42,415 nt of DNA, taken from assembly GCA_903820745.1 (NCBI GenBank), contig CAIJIT010000089.1:1-42415 (forward strand), given 5' to 3'. The translations under genes and the position numbers were made by a program. Below, in pieces: positions 23,731 through 31,877 of this stretch. Numbering within the stretch: the first letter of the stretch is position 1; the number at the start of each line of letters is the position of its first letter. The notes under the pieces were generated by a model. It saw only the letters and a program-made list of their open reading frames with translations. It did no database searches and had not been told where the DNA came from. The DNA is from an uncultured Burkholderiales bacterium (GTDB lineage: Bacteria; Pseudomonadota; Gammaproteobacteria; Burkholderiales; Burkholderiaceae_C).

Positions 23731-23995
23731 CGTAGACCTCACGTTCTTCATGGCTTGCACGGCGAAAACTGATCACGCGCGCCATGCCGTCGCGCCCGGT
23801 ATGCACCACGGTCAGCACCGCCAGAAATCGCAGCGCGTAAGACAGCGAGAAAACCCTTTCCTCGCCATTTCGGCTGACCCATGCGTCGAGCCGGTAGCGC
23901 GAATCGAGAACCTCACCGGCGTCGGCAAAGTCCAAGCCATGCTTGCGCAGATTGGCAAGCCGCTTCGCTTCATCCCAGCTTAACCGGATTCTCAT
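23696..23995 (-). CDS. brnT: BrnT-like ribonuclease toxin
   Basis: A 99-residue RelE-fold toxin. SWDEAKRLANLRKHGLDFAD is the N-terminal BrnT signature. ARVISFRRASHEEREVYDAW near the C-terminus carries the conserved Arg, Ser and Tyr residues used for RNA cleavage. The toxin gene comes first and the antitoxin second, as is usual for brnTA. Upstream lies a 55-bp gap to the divergent winged-helix gene; its AT-rich bases near 24000-24030 probably hold the promoter. Confidence 0.88.
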   Translation of the reverse strand: MRIRLSWDEAKRLANLRKHGLDFADAGEVLDSRYRLDAWVSRNGEERVFSLSYALRFLAVLTVVHTGRDGMARVISFRRASHEEREVYDAWLENECNEA

Positions 23996-24050
23996 CGGCT
24001 TAATTGTAGATGCAAAAACACGAAATCATCGGTTTTGCAGACACCAGCGG

Positions 24051-24431
24051 ATGAGCATCGAGGAGCTCAGTGCCGCGGTGCAGTCGCTGGGGCTCAGGCT
24101 GCGCGCAGATCAGGCGCTGCCAGTGAACCAGGCGCAGCTTTCGCTGCAGGTCGAAGGGCTGCGGGCGCAAGGCCCGCTCGGGTCGATCGAACTGAGCGCT
24201 GTCGAAGTGGCGCTGCTGACAGCGCTGGTGCGCGCGCCCGGCCAGCGCTTGGCCCACTGGCAGTTGTTCGCGATCATCAACCCAGGCTCGGAAGCCGCCG
24301 CGCTGTCCAATCTGGCCGTGCGGATGACGCGGCTGCGCAAGAAGCTGGCCGACATAGGCATCAGCGGGCCGACCTTGCAGGTGGTTCGCCATGAGGGCTA
24401 TCAGCTCTGCCTGCCGGTGAAGCTGCTCTGA
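24051..24431 (+). CDS. Winged-helix (OmpR/PhoB-type) DNA-binding protein without receiver
   Basis: A 126-residue protein. Residues 45-125 form a Trans_reg_C winged helix: IELSAVEVALLTALVRAPGQ, then LAVRMTRLRKKLADIGISGP and LQVVRHEGYQLCLPV. There is no receiver domain and no phosphoacceptor. The first 40 residues are a short helical segment. ATG 24051 is chosen, with AGCGG rather than a strong ribosome-binding site before it. It lies between brnTA and the end of the glycan operon, and could regulate either; this is inference from position only. Confidence 0.78.
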   Translation: MSIEELSAAVQSLGLRLRADQALPVNQAQLSLQVEGLRAQGPLGSIELSAVEVALLTALVRAPGQRLAHWQLFAIINPGSEAAALSNLAVRMTRLRKKLADIGISGPTLQVVRHEGYQLCLPVKLL

Positions 24432-24490
24432 AGCTGGATCCTTGCTTGCCTTGGGGATGCTCTGGCAGGGGACTGTCCATGCCTGACGAT

Positions 24491-24516
24491 GGATCGGGCC
24501 TCCGGCAGGCCCATCC
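24491..24516. terminator. Hairpin between the winged-helix gene and glycan operon end
   Basis: GGAT-C-GGGCCT-CCGGC-AGGCCC-ATCC folds into a 10-bp stem with one bulged base and a 5-base loop. It lies between two convergent stops (24431 and 24537), where a bidirectional terminator is expected. No T-run follows. Confidence 0.45.
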
Positions 24517-24536
24517 GCGAAATCGTCTTCTTGCCG

Positions 24537-26405
24537 CTAATGACCGGACTTGAACTCGCTGATCAAGTCGCGCAAGGCGGCGCGCACGGCGGCATCGCTC
24601 TGGCCGCGCAGGGTTTCTGAAACCTCGAGCAACCAGGGCAGCACGCGTTGCGCGGCTTGCTGGTCGTCGAGCCGGGCGATGCGCAGTTCGGGGCAGGCCG
24701 TGGGCAGCGTGCGGTCGCTGTCGGCCAGCAATTCTTCATAGAGCTTTTCGCCCGGGCGCAGGCCGCTGAAGACAATCGGGATCTCGGCCAAGCTATGGCC
24801 CGAGAGCCTGATCATGTCGCGCGCCAGATCGACGATGCGCACCGGCTCGCCCATGTCGAGCACATAGACCTGACCGGTCTCACCGATCACCGCGGCCTGC
24901 ACCACCAGGCGGGCCGCCTCGGGGATGGTCATGAAATAGCGGGTGATCTTGGGGTGGGTGACGGTGACCGGGCCGCCGGCAGCGATCTGCTGCTTGAACT
25001 TGGGGATCACGCTGCCGCTGGAGCCGAGCACATTGCCGAAACGCACCGCCATGAAACTTGTGTTGTAGCCCTGGCCGGCCATATGGCTGATGACCAGTTC
25101 GGCCGCGCGCTTGGTCGCGCCCATCACATTGGTCGGGTTGACGGCCTTGTCGGTGCTGATCAGCACGAAACGCTGCACGCCGGCCTCGGCTGCCGCCAGC
25201 GCTGCGTGGTAGGTGCCCAGCGTGTTGTTGCGCAGCGCAGCGCAGGCATTTTCTTCCTCCATCAGCGGCACATGCTTGTAGGCTGCGGCGTGGAAGATGA
25301 TCTGCGGCTTGAAGCGGGCAAAGCAGTGGCGCAGATGGGCCAGGTCTTTCACATCGCCGATCAGCCGCACCAGCGGTATCTGGGCAAAGCGCGCCGACAG
25401 CTCCTGCTCCAGGCTGTAGAGGGCGAACTCGCTTTGCTCGTAGAGGATGATTTTCTGCGGGCCATAGCGGGCGATCTGACGGCAGAGTTCGCTGCCGATG
25501 CTGCCGCCTGCGCCGGTGATCAGCACCACGCGGCCGCTGAGGCCTTCGCTGATGCCGGCTTCGTCGAGTTGTACCGGTTCACGGCCGAGCAGGTCTTCGG
25601 GTTCGATGTCGCGCAACTGGTCGAGTTTGCGGCCTTCTTGCAACTCGGCCGCACTCGGCACGGTCAGCACATGCAAACCGGTGCTGGCCGCCAGATCCAG
25701 CGCCAGCCGGCGTTGCTGGCGTTTGCCCGAGGGCATGGCGATGATCAGATGGGTGATGTCGTGCAGCGCTGCAACCCGCGCAACATCAGCCAGGAAGCCC
25801 AGGACCGGAATGCCAGCGATGCGAGCCGACTGCTTGCGCGGGTCGTCATCGAGCCAGCCGACCACCACCCAGCCCTGTTGATGGATGCCCGCCACCAGGC
25901 GCCGCCCGGCTTGGCCGGCACCCAGCACCAGCGCCCGGTGCGATTCGACCGAACTGCTGCGGCCGCGCAGATGCTCGTAAAGCATGCGGTAACCCATGCG
26001 CGTCATCGCCAGACCAATCAGGCAGAAGAACGGATGCAGGGCCAGCACCGCCCGCGGCACCCCGACCAATTGCGCCATCAGCACCACCGTCGCGCCGAGC
26101 GTGCCGGCGATCGCGCAGGCTGCGGCCAGCCGCTTCAACTCGCCGAAACCGCTGAAGCGCCACAAGCCTTTGGGCACTTTGAGCAGATAAAACACCAGCG
26201 TATAGAGCAGCAACAGGCCGAGCAGGACATAGCCGTCGTAATCGGGCCGCGCCGAGATCCAGCGCTCGAAACCAATTCTGAACAGATAGGTGACCTGCCA
26301 GGCCAGGGCCACCACGGCCGCGTCGAGCAGCAGCGACAAGGCCTCGCTGTGGCGGCGCAAGCGGATCAACAACCCGTCGAGTGAAGGCCAGCTGAGCTTG
26401 TCCAT
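24537..26405 (-). CDS. Membrane-bound nucleotide-sugar 4,6-dehydratase (PglF/WbpM/CapD family)
   Basis: A 622-residue protein. Four N-terminal membrane helices (about residues 20-130) precede a Rossmann-like CoA-binding-type domain (ALVLGAGQAGRRLVAGI near 155). A C-terminal SDR dehydratase domain follows, with VVLITGAGGSIGSELCRQIA near 295, FHAAAYKHVPLMEEE and STDKAVNPTNVMGATKR. Members convert UDP-GlcNAc to UDP-4-keto-6-deoxy sugars on the cytoplasmic face. It is the last gene of the glycan operon and abuts the sugar transferase without a gap. With the PglE-like aminotransferase it would make a UDP-4-amino-4,6-dideoxy sugar. Confidence 0.93.
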   Translation of the reverse strand: MDKLSWPSLDGLLIRLRRHSEALSLLLDAAVVALAWQVTYLFRIGFERWISARPDYDGYVLLGLLLLYTLVFYLLKVPKGLWRFSGFGELKRLAAACAIAGTLGATVVLMAQLVGVPRAVLALHPFFCLIGLAMTRMGYRMLYEHLRGRSSSVESHRALVLGAGQAGRRLVAGIHQQGWVVVGWLDDDPRKQSARIAGIPVLGFLADVARVAALHDITHLIIAMPSGKRQQRRLALDLAASTGLHVLTVPSAAELQEGRKLDQLRDIEPEDLLGREPVQLDEAGISEGLSGRVVLITGAGGSIGSELCRQIARYGPQKIILYEQSEFALYSLEQELSARFAQIPLVRLIGDVKDLAHLRHCFARFKPQIIFHAAAYKHVPLMEEENACAALRNNTLGTYHAALAAAEAGVQRFVLISTDKAVNPTNVMGATKRAAELVISHMAGQGYNTSFMAVRFGNVLGSSGSVIPKFKQQIAAGGPVTVTHPKITRYFMTIPEAARLVVQAAVIGETGQVYVLDMGEPVRIVDLARDMIRLSGHSLAEIPIVFSGLRPGEKLYEELLADSDRTLPTACPELRIARLDDQQAAQRVLPWLLEVSETLRGQSDAAVRAALRDLISEFKSGH

Positions 26406-26993
26406 TTACCGCACCAAGGCCTGCAGCGTGGCAAAGATCAAGCGGATGTCGGTCAGCAGCCCGGCCTGCTCGACATAGCGCTTCGACAGCGCCAGCTTGG
26501 CCGGCATCAGCACCTCGATATATTCGCGCTCGGGGTCGGCCGCCTGCGCCAGCAAGATGCCCTCGTTGCGGTATTGCAGCGAGGCCGGATCGGTGATGCC
26601 AGGCCGCACCGACAACACAATCCGCCGCATCTCTTCGGGATAAAGCGCCACATAGGCCGGCACTTCAGGCCGCGGCCCGACCAAGCTCATCGCGCCGCGC
26701 AACACATCCCAGAGCTGGGGCAATTCGTCGAGCTTGGCCGCGCGCAGCAAGCGCCCCGCGTGGGTGATGCGCGGGTCGGCGCCGACGGTCAGCTGCGACC
26801 CTTGCGCCCCGGTTTTCATGGTGCGGAACTTGTGGATGAAAAAAAGCTTGCCATGGCGACCGACCCGCTGCTGGCGGAACAGCACCGGGCCGCTGGAGTC
26901 GAGCTTGATCCAGAGCGCAATCAGCGCCAGCGCCGGCGCCAGCGCCAGCAAGCCCAGGCCCGCGCAGACCAGATCGAAGCAGCGTTTGGCCAT
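26406..26993 (-). CDS. Initiating sugar-phosphate transferase (PglC/WcaJ-type)
   Basis: A 195-residue member of the small monotopic phosphoglycosyl transferases. It has an N-terminal hydrophobic re-entrant helix (residues 8-30), the FRQQRVGRHGKLFFIHKFRT region, KLDELPQLWDVLRGAMSLVGPRPE with the catalytic Asp-Glu, and VRPGITDPASLQYRNE. It would transfer a sugar-1-phosphate, probably the 4-amino or diacetylated sugar, to undecaprenyl phosphate and start glycan assembly. The compact size favours PglC over WcaJ/WbaP. Confidence 0.92.
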   Translation of the reverse strand: MAKRCFDLVCAGLGLLALAPALALIALWIKLDSSGPVLFRQQRVGRHGKLFFIHKFRTMKTGAQGSQLTVGADPRITHAGRLLRAAKLDELPQLWDVLRGAMSLVGPRPEVPAYVALYPEEMRRIVLSVRPGITDPASLQYRNEGILLAQAADPEREYIEVLMPAKLALSKRYVEQAGLLTDIRLIFATLQALVR

Positions 26994-26999
26994 CTCGCC

Positions 27000-28184
27000 T
27001 CAGCCCAGCACAATGCCGGTCACGGTATCGATCACCCGCTGCACCTGGACATCGGTCATCGCCGTGTAGAGCGGGATGCTGATCATCCGTTCATAGGTTT
27101 TTTGCGAATGCACGAACTGCTCGGGCCGCAAGTCGTAGCGGTCGCGCCAATAGGGCTGCAGATGCAGCGGGATGTAATGCACGCTGCAACCGATGCCAGC
27201 GGCAAACATGCGCTCGATGAAGGTATCGCGGTCCATCGCCAGCTCGTCGCCCAGCCGCAGCACATAGAGATGCCAGGAATGCACATCGCCCTCGGGCGCC
27301 GATGGCGGAACGATCACCGGCAGATCGGCAAAAGCGGCCGAATAGGCTTGGGCGATCTGCTCGCGCCGCGCCTGGAATGCCGGCAAGCGCTTGAGCTGAT
27401 GGATGCCCATCGCGGCAGCAATGTCGGTCATGTTGTACTTGTAGCCGGGGGCGACGATTTCGTAATACCAGCTCGGCACCTTCGAGGTAAAGCGGTCGAA
27501 GGCATCGCGGCTCATGCCATGCAAGCGCATCACGCGGGCGCGCTTGGCCAGCTCGGCATTGCGCGTCACCAGCATGCCGCCCTCGCCGGTGGTCATGGTC
27601 TTGTTGGCATAGAAGCTGAACACGGTGGCGTCGCTGCCCATCGTGCCGATCAATTCGCGCTCGAGCGTCGTCGGCAGCGCATGGGCGGCGTCTTCGACCA
27701 CGCGCAGACCATGGCGGCGCGCGATGTCGAGGATCTCCAGCATGTCGACCGCCAGACCGGCGTAATGGACCGGGATGATCGCGCGGGTGCGCGGCGTGAT
27801 CGCGGCCTCGACCAAGTTGGGGTCGATGTTCAGCGTTGCCGGGTCAATGTCGACCAGCACCACATCGGCACCCAGGTAGCGGACAACTTCGGCGGTGGCG
27901 GTGAAGGTATGGGTGGTGGTGATGACCTCGTCGCCAGGGCCGATACCCAGCGCTTCGAGCGCCAGATGCAGGCCGGCGGTGGCCGAATTGACGGCGATGC
28001 ATTCGATCTGCGGCTCGGCCAGAAATTCGGCAAAAGCCAGCTCGAAGCGCCGGGCTTTCGGGCCGGTGGTGATCCAACCCGAACGCAAGGTGTCGACCAC
28101 TTCGTTGATCTCGTCCTCGCCGATTTCGGGCAGGGCGAAAGGCAGAAAGGGCAAGGCGGCTGGAGGGCTGGAGTCGGTGGTCAT
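27000..28184 (-). CDS. DegT/DnrJ/EryC1-family aminotransferase (PglE-like)
   Basis: A 394-residue PLP-dependent sugar aminotransferase. PLP contacts include [32 protein letters not shown] and the Schiff-base lysine in [16 protein letters not shown]. The C-terminal region [10 protein letters not shown] and [17 protein letters not shown] is typical of nucleotide-sugar members. Its neighbours suggest it acts on the product of the 4,6-dehydratase. Its ATG overlaps the vapC stop by four bases (ATGA), so its translation is coupled to the toxin gene. Confidence 0.92.
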   Translation of the reverse strand: MTTDSSPPAALPFLPFALPEIGEDEINEVVDTLRSGWITTGPKARRFELAFAEFLAEPQIECIAVNSATAGLHLALEALGIGPGDEVITTTHTFTATAEVVRYLGADVVLVDIDPATLNIDPNLVEAAITPRTRAIIPVHYAGLAVDMLEILDIARRHGLRVVEDAAHALPTTLERELIGTMGSDATVFSFYANKTMTTGEGGMLVTRNAELAKRARVMRLHGMSRDAFDRFTSKVPSWYYEIVAPGYKYNMTDIAAAMGIHQLKRLPAFQARREQIAQAYSAAFADLPVIVPPSAPEGDVHSWHLYVLRLGDELAMDRDTFIERMFAAGIGCSVHYIPLHLQPYWRDRYDLRPEQFVHSQKTYERMISIPLYTAMTDVQVQRVIDTVTGIVLG

Positions 28185-28612
28185 ATCAAGGTCAAAAGAT
28201 GCTTTGGTTTGGCGCCACTGACGGCCTGCAGCGAGATGCCTGGATCAAGGCTGACGAGACGGGCATCATGCTCGACGGCGAGCGCGAGCAGATAGGTATC
28301 GGTGACCTGGCGCGAGCTGAGCATGCGGTCCCATTGCAGGCGTCCTGGGTCAAGCAAGCTGAGTGAATCGGGCCAGAACTGATGACTGGGATGGGCGACA
28401 GCCTGCGCCAGACGCTGAGCGACTTGCGTCACCGGATGCGGGTTCGGGTAGGCCGGTAGCGACAGAATTCGCAGGCAACCGTTTTGCGTCAACGGGCAGG
28501 AGGCCCAACCGCCGGACTGCGACTTGCGCAACCATTCGGTGACCAGGCCGTGATGCAGATGGCCGCCATCGAGCAGGGCGACCAGGATGCTCACGTCGAG
28601 CAAAGAACGCAT
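28181..28612 (-). CDS. vapC: VapC-type PIN-domain toxin
   Basis: A 143-residue PIN ribonuclease. [19 protein letters not shown] carries the first Asp. [20 protein letters not shown] is the family segment, here with Gln where many have Glu. [20 protein letters not shown] carries a further Asp, with a final Asp directly after it. It starts at ATG 28612, sharing one base with the vapB stop (TGATG), and ends overlapping the aminotransferase start (ATGA). It thus sits inside the glycan operon with no untranslated gaps. The antitoxin gene directly upstream supports a toxin role. Confidence 0.86.
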   Translation of the reverse strand: MRSLLDVSILVALLDGGHLHHGLVTEWLRKSQSGGWASCPLTQNGCLRILSLPAYPNPHPVTQVAQRLAQAVAHPSHQFWPDSLSLLDPGRLQWDRMLSSRQVTDTYLLALAVEHDARLVSLDPGISLQAVSGAKPKHLLTLI

Positions 28613-28878
28613 CAAATGCCCTCGGCATCGCGCAGCGCATTGACTTGCTCAAGACTGGTCACCACGCCCGGCTTGGCAACGAAGGGCTCGAAGCCGCAGG
28701 TGATCGGCTGCTCTGCTTTGCCGGCGCTGGCAGCGCGGCTGCCGTCGGCCGAGTCGAGCCCGGTCAATGAGCGGCGCAACAAACGCGACACGATGACCCC
28801 GGCGCTTGCGCCTTCGCGCCGCGCCAATTCCTTGGCCGCCATCAACAAGTCTTCGTCAATATCGATTGTGGTTCGCAT
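28612..28878 (-). CDS. vapB: VapB-type antitoxin
   Basis: An 88-residue protein. MRTTIDIDEDLLMAAKELAR and the following RREGASAGVIVSRLLRRSL form a ribbon-helix-helix domain of the CopG/VapB kind. The tail (about residues 45-88) should occupy the VapC active site. It starts 16 bp after the end of the wbuB-like glycosyltransferase gene, so it may have little promoter of its own and be read through from the glycan operon. Confidence 0.85.
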   Translation of the reverse strand: MRTTIDIDEDLLMAAKELARREGASAGVIVSRLLRRSLTGLDSADGSRAASAGKAEQPITCGFEPFVAKPGVVTSLEQVNALRDAEGI

Positions 28879-28894
28879 CGGGACTCCGGCTGCA

Positions 28895-30154
28895 TCAACG
28901 CATCTGATGCGGTGATGCAGATTCTATCGCGGCAGGCGTTCCGGTCAGGGCTTCGATAAACCGCGCCGCCAGCACCGGATAGCTGTGATGGGCCAGCACG
29001 AAAGCACGGCCGCGCCTTCCCATCGCAGCGCGTTCGGCCGCTGACAAGGCCGCCAATTGGCGCCAGCCCGCAGCGATGGCCTGGGCATCTTCGGGCGGCA
29101 CGGTCAGGCCGGCCTGCGCTTGGGCCACCGGGTCGTTGCCGGCTTCGACCGAATGCAGCACCGCGACCTGCGCCATCATGTAGTCCATCAACTTGTTCGG
29201 CGCGATGCCAAAGCGGTAGATCGGCGTGCGCTGCCAACCGATATAAGCGACGTCAAAGCATGCCAGCAAGGCCGGAATCTGCAGCTTGGGGATGGGCGCA
29301 AAGAGCATCACATTGCTGATCGCTTCGGCCCGCAGCCGCTCGGCCAACCGGGCTTTTTCATGGCCGCCGCCGACCAGCAAGATCGCCACCGCTTCGTCCT
29401 TGAGCAGCTTGGCCGCGTCGAGCAAAAAGTCGAGTGCATTGGGCAGCCCATGCGAGCCCGCATAGCCGAGCACCATCCGCCCTGCAGCCCGCTGCGCCGT
29501 GATGAAGTCGGCAAGGCCGGCATCCAGCGCCTCGCCTTCGCCCTGCCATTCATCGAGCGCAATGCCGTTGGGCACGATCGCGAGCTTACGCAGGTCGAGC
29601 CCATGCTCCTGCATATGCTGGTGCACCTTGGGCAGCATCGAGATGACGAGGTCGGCATCACGGTAGCCATCGTTTTCGGCTTTCTGGCACAGCAGCGCAA
29701 ACGGATGTAACGGCGACATGCCCGAGAGCTCGATCGGCGACAAGGGCCAGAGGTCATGGACCTCGTACACCAGCTTGGCTCGGCACAGCCTGGCGATGCG
29801 CCGCGCGACCCAGAGGTCCATCGGATAAGTGCTCGACGCGATCACCACATCGGGTTGAATGTCGCGCGCGATCTGCGCGGCATCGCGCCAGAGCTGGCGG
29901 CAAAAGGACCAGATGTTCAAGACCCGCCCGAGGCCATTGCCGGCATAGGCGGGGGTTGGATACCAGCGGTAGGCAATGCCTTCAATCAGCTCGTCGCCGG
30001 CTGCCGGCTGGCGACTGCGCACATGCGAGACGGTGGAAGCCAGGATCTGCACGCTATGGCCGGCCCGCACCCATTCGCGCGCCAGGTAAAAAGGCCGGTA
30101 CTCCATGCCATATTGCGGCGCGCCGGCGTAATGGTTGATCAGCAGCAGCTTCAA
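28895..30154 (-). CDS. Glycosyltransferase family 4 (WbuB-like)
   Basis: A 419-residue GT-B glycosyltransferase. The N-terminal domain begins LKLLLINHYAGAPQYGMEYR and the donor domain has VLGYAGSHGLPNALDFLLDA and APIPKLQIPALLACFDVAYI. The chosen start is a TTG at 30154 whose codon overlaps the upstream stop (TTGA, four bases); an upstream ATG would give a 23-residue extension not found in the family. It matches WbuB, a GT4 enzyme that adds amino sugars in O-antigen synthesis. The donor sugar is unknown. Confidence 0.88.
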   Translation of the reverse strand: MKLLLINHYAGAPQYGMEYRPFYLAREWVRAGHSVQILASTVSHVRSRQPAAGDELIEGIAYRWYPTPAYAGNGLGRVLNIWSFCRQLWRDAAQIARDIQPDVVIASSTYPMDLWVARRIARLCRAKLVYEVHDLWPLSPIELSGMSPLHPFALLCQKAENDGYRDADLVISMLPKVHQHMQEHGLDLRKLAIVPNGIALDEWQGEGEALDAGLADFITAQRAAGRMVLGYAGSHGLPNALDFLLDAAKLLKDEAVAILLVGGGHEKARLAERLRAEAISNVMLFAPIPKLQIPALLACFDVAYIGWQRTPIYRFGIAPNKLMDYMMAQVAVLHSVEAGNDPVAQAQAGLTVPPEDAQAIAAGWRQLAALSAAERAAMGRRGRAFVLAHHSYPVLAARFIEALTGTPAAIESASPHQMR

Positions 30155-31209
30155 TCGAGTTCTTTCAAGCGGGCCAGAAAACGCTTGACCGCCGGCGCAA
30201 ACAAACCATGGGCGGCGACCCAATCGCGATTCGCCGCAGCCGCGGCCTTGACGTCAAAGGCTTCGAGCCTTGCCGGCAATCGGGCGAGGTCGGCCGGCTC
30301 GACGATCAGGCCGCGGCCCGGCTCGCTCAGCAACTCATGGTTGGCCGGCAGGTCCGACAGCAAGGGCACACAGCCATGGGCCATCGCCTCAAGCACCGAC
30401 ACCGCGACCGAATCGCTGGCCGGCAAGCTCAGGTACCAGCAGGCCAGCTCATATTGCTCAGCCTGACGATCTGCGTCGAGCCGTCCGACGAAGCTGACGC
30501 GCCCGGCCAAGCCCAGCACCCGCACCTGATCCTGCAGCGCCGCAAGCAGCGAACCTTCATTGGCCACAACCAGTTGCGCCTCCGGATGCCATGCAGCGAC
30601 CGCGGCAAAAGCCTCGATCACCCACTCAGGCCGGTAGATCGGCTCCAGGCCTCGGTTGGCGAAAAAACGCCAGGGCTGTTTGATGCCGGCTGGGGCCGGC
30701 AGCGCTTCCAGGCCGAGCGGAAAAGTCATCACCTCGGCCGCGCCGAGCGACTGCATGCGGGCCGTCATATGCAGTGAATCCGAGGTGCAGATCGCACAGG
30801 CGCGCAGCACCCGCCGGGTCAGCTGGCGATAGAACCAATTGCGCTCGGGCGTCACCAGGATGTCGCTGCCCCAGGCCGAGCCGATGATGCGCGCGCGCAA
30901 ACGCCACAAGCGTTTGGCGGCCCAGGCCAGGCTGCCATGCGAAGTCAGGTAATGGGCATGCAGCCAATCGGCATCGACCTTGGCCAGCCAGGACCCCAGC
31001 GCCGGCAGATGCTTCAGCAGGACCAGGTTGCCGCCGCCATGGTCGGGCTGGCTGTTCATCGCAAAGCGCCGCGAAGCCGGCAGCAGCGAATCGAAGCCGG
31101 GCAGAAAACCGCGCGAAGACGCGGCCCACAACTCGACTTCAGGCGCCAGCGCGCGCGCCCATTTCAGCAGATGCGGGCTCTGCCCGTCGCCGATCAGCAC
31201 CAGTTTCAA
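30151..31209 (-). CDS. Glycosyltransferase family 4
   Basis: A 352-residue GT-B protein. The N-terminal domain starts MKLVLIGDGQSPHLLKWARA, with WLHAHYLTSHGSLAW in the acceptor domain. The donor domain contains VSFVGRLDADRQAEQYELAC and SDSVAVSVLEAMAHGCVPLL, where the E-x7-E-like motif of GT4 lies. It overlaps the acyltransferase start side by four bases (ATGA) and the next GT by four (TTGA). Sugar specificity cannot be inferred. Confidence 0.87.
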   Translation of the reverse strand: MKLVLIGDGQSPHLLKWARALAPEVELWAASSRGFLPGFDSLLPASRRFAMNSQPDHGGGNLVLLKHLPALGSWLAKVDADWLHAHYLTSHGSLAWAAKRLWRLRARIIGSAWGSDILVTPERNWFYRQLTRRVLRACAICTSDSLHMTARMQSLGAAEVMTFPLGLEALPAPAGIKQPWRFFANRGLEPIYRPEWVIEAFAAVAAWHPEAQLVVANEGSLLAALQDQVRVLGLAGRVSFVGRLDADRQAEQYELACWYLSLPASDSVAVSVLEAMAHGCVPLLSDLPANHELLSEPGRGLIVEPADLARLPARLEAFDVKAAAAANRDWVAAHGLFAPAVKRFLARLKELD

Positions 31210-31877
31210 AGCGGCTCCAAGCCGTTCGCCGGGCCGTTCCCAAGACCGGCTGGGTCGTCCGCTCGGCGGGAAGCCAGCGGGGGGCCAAGGTCAATTCCCG
31301 CCCAGGCCTGGTAATGGGCGGCCAGCTCCGGATGCAGGGCCAGCAGCTCAACGTCGCGGGCGCGGGTATCGCCGATCTGGCTCGCCGGTGCGCCGGCCAT
31401 GATGGCGAAATCGGGGACCAGGCCGCGAATCTGTGCATAGGCGCAGATAACGGCACCACGGCCGATCACCGCGCCGGCTTCGATCAGACTGTGCGGGCCG
31501 ATGAAGCTGTAAGCGCCGATATGGATGCTGCCGCTGCGATAGCCCGGCAGCGGTTGCGGATGGGTGACATAGCTGGCGCCGAGCAGCCGGATCGAGCGGT
31601 GCGAGCTGTGCGTGACGATGCTGACGAAGTTGCTGATCTGCACGCCTTCGTCGATCGTCAGCCCGGCCGTTGCATCGAGAAAATTGAACTGCCCGATAAA
31701 GACATGATCGCCCAGCACCAAGCCCTGCTCGCCCTCGATGCAACTGCTCGGCGCGATTCTGCTGTGCGCCAGCAGGCCGCCGCCGGCAGCAAATTCGCCA
31801 AAGCGGATGCGGAAAAAAAGCGCCCGCCAAAGCCGGCGACGCCAGCGGTTAAACAGCGCTTTGATGAACAGGTTCAT
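31206..31877 (-). CDS. Left-handed beta-helix acyltransferase
   Basis: A 223-residue hexapeptide-repeat protein. Repeats run from about residue 40 to 165, including GDHVFIGQFNFLD, DEGVQISNFVSIVTHSSHRS with a likely catalytic His, GAYSFIGPHSLIEAGAVIGR and GAPASQIGD. Members O- or N-acetylate sugars. ATG 31877 is used; the frame extends 24 codons upstream inside the flippase gene, and the chosen start gives a 29-base overlap with it. It is not clearly PglD, so which sugar it modifies is open. Confidence 0.84.
   Translation of the reverse strand: MNLFIKALFNRWRRRLWRALFFRIRFGEFAAGGGLLAHSRIAPSSCIEGEQGLVLGDHVFIGQFNFLDATAGLTIDEGVQISNFVSIVTHSSHRSIRLLGASYVTHPQPLPGYRSGSIHIGAYSFIGPHSLIEAGAVIGRGAVICAYAQIRGLVPDFAIMAGAPASQIGDTRARDVELLALHPELAAHYQAWAGIDLGPPLASRRADDPAGLGNGPANGLEPL

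Noticed and set aside
20137-24050. Insertion sequence or integrase explaining the toxin-antitoxin island
   Set aside because: No transposase, integrase, terminal inverted repeats or tRNA attachment site was found in the interval.
24648-28295. Two long plus-strand open frames (578 and 573 codons)
   Set aside because: Antisense to the dehydratase, sugar transferase and aminotransferase genes; rich in His, Gln and Arg, as expected for shadows.
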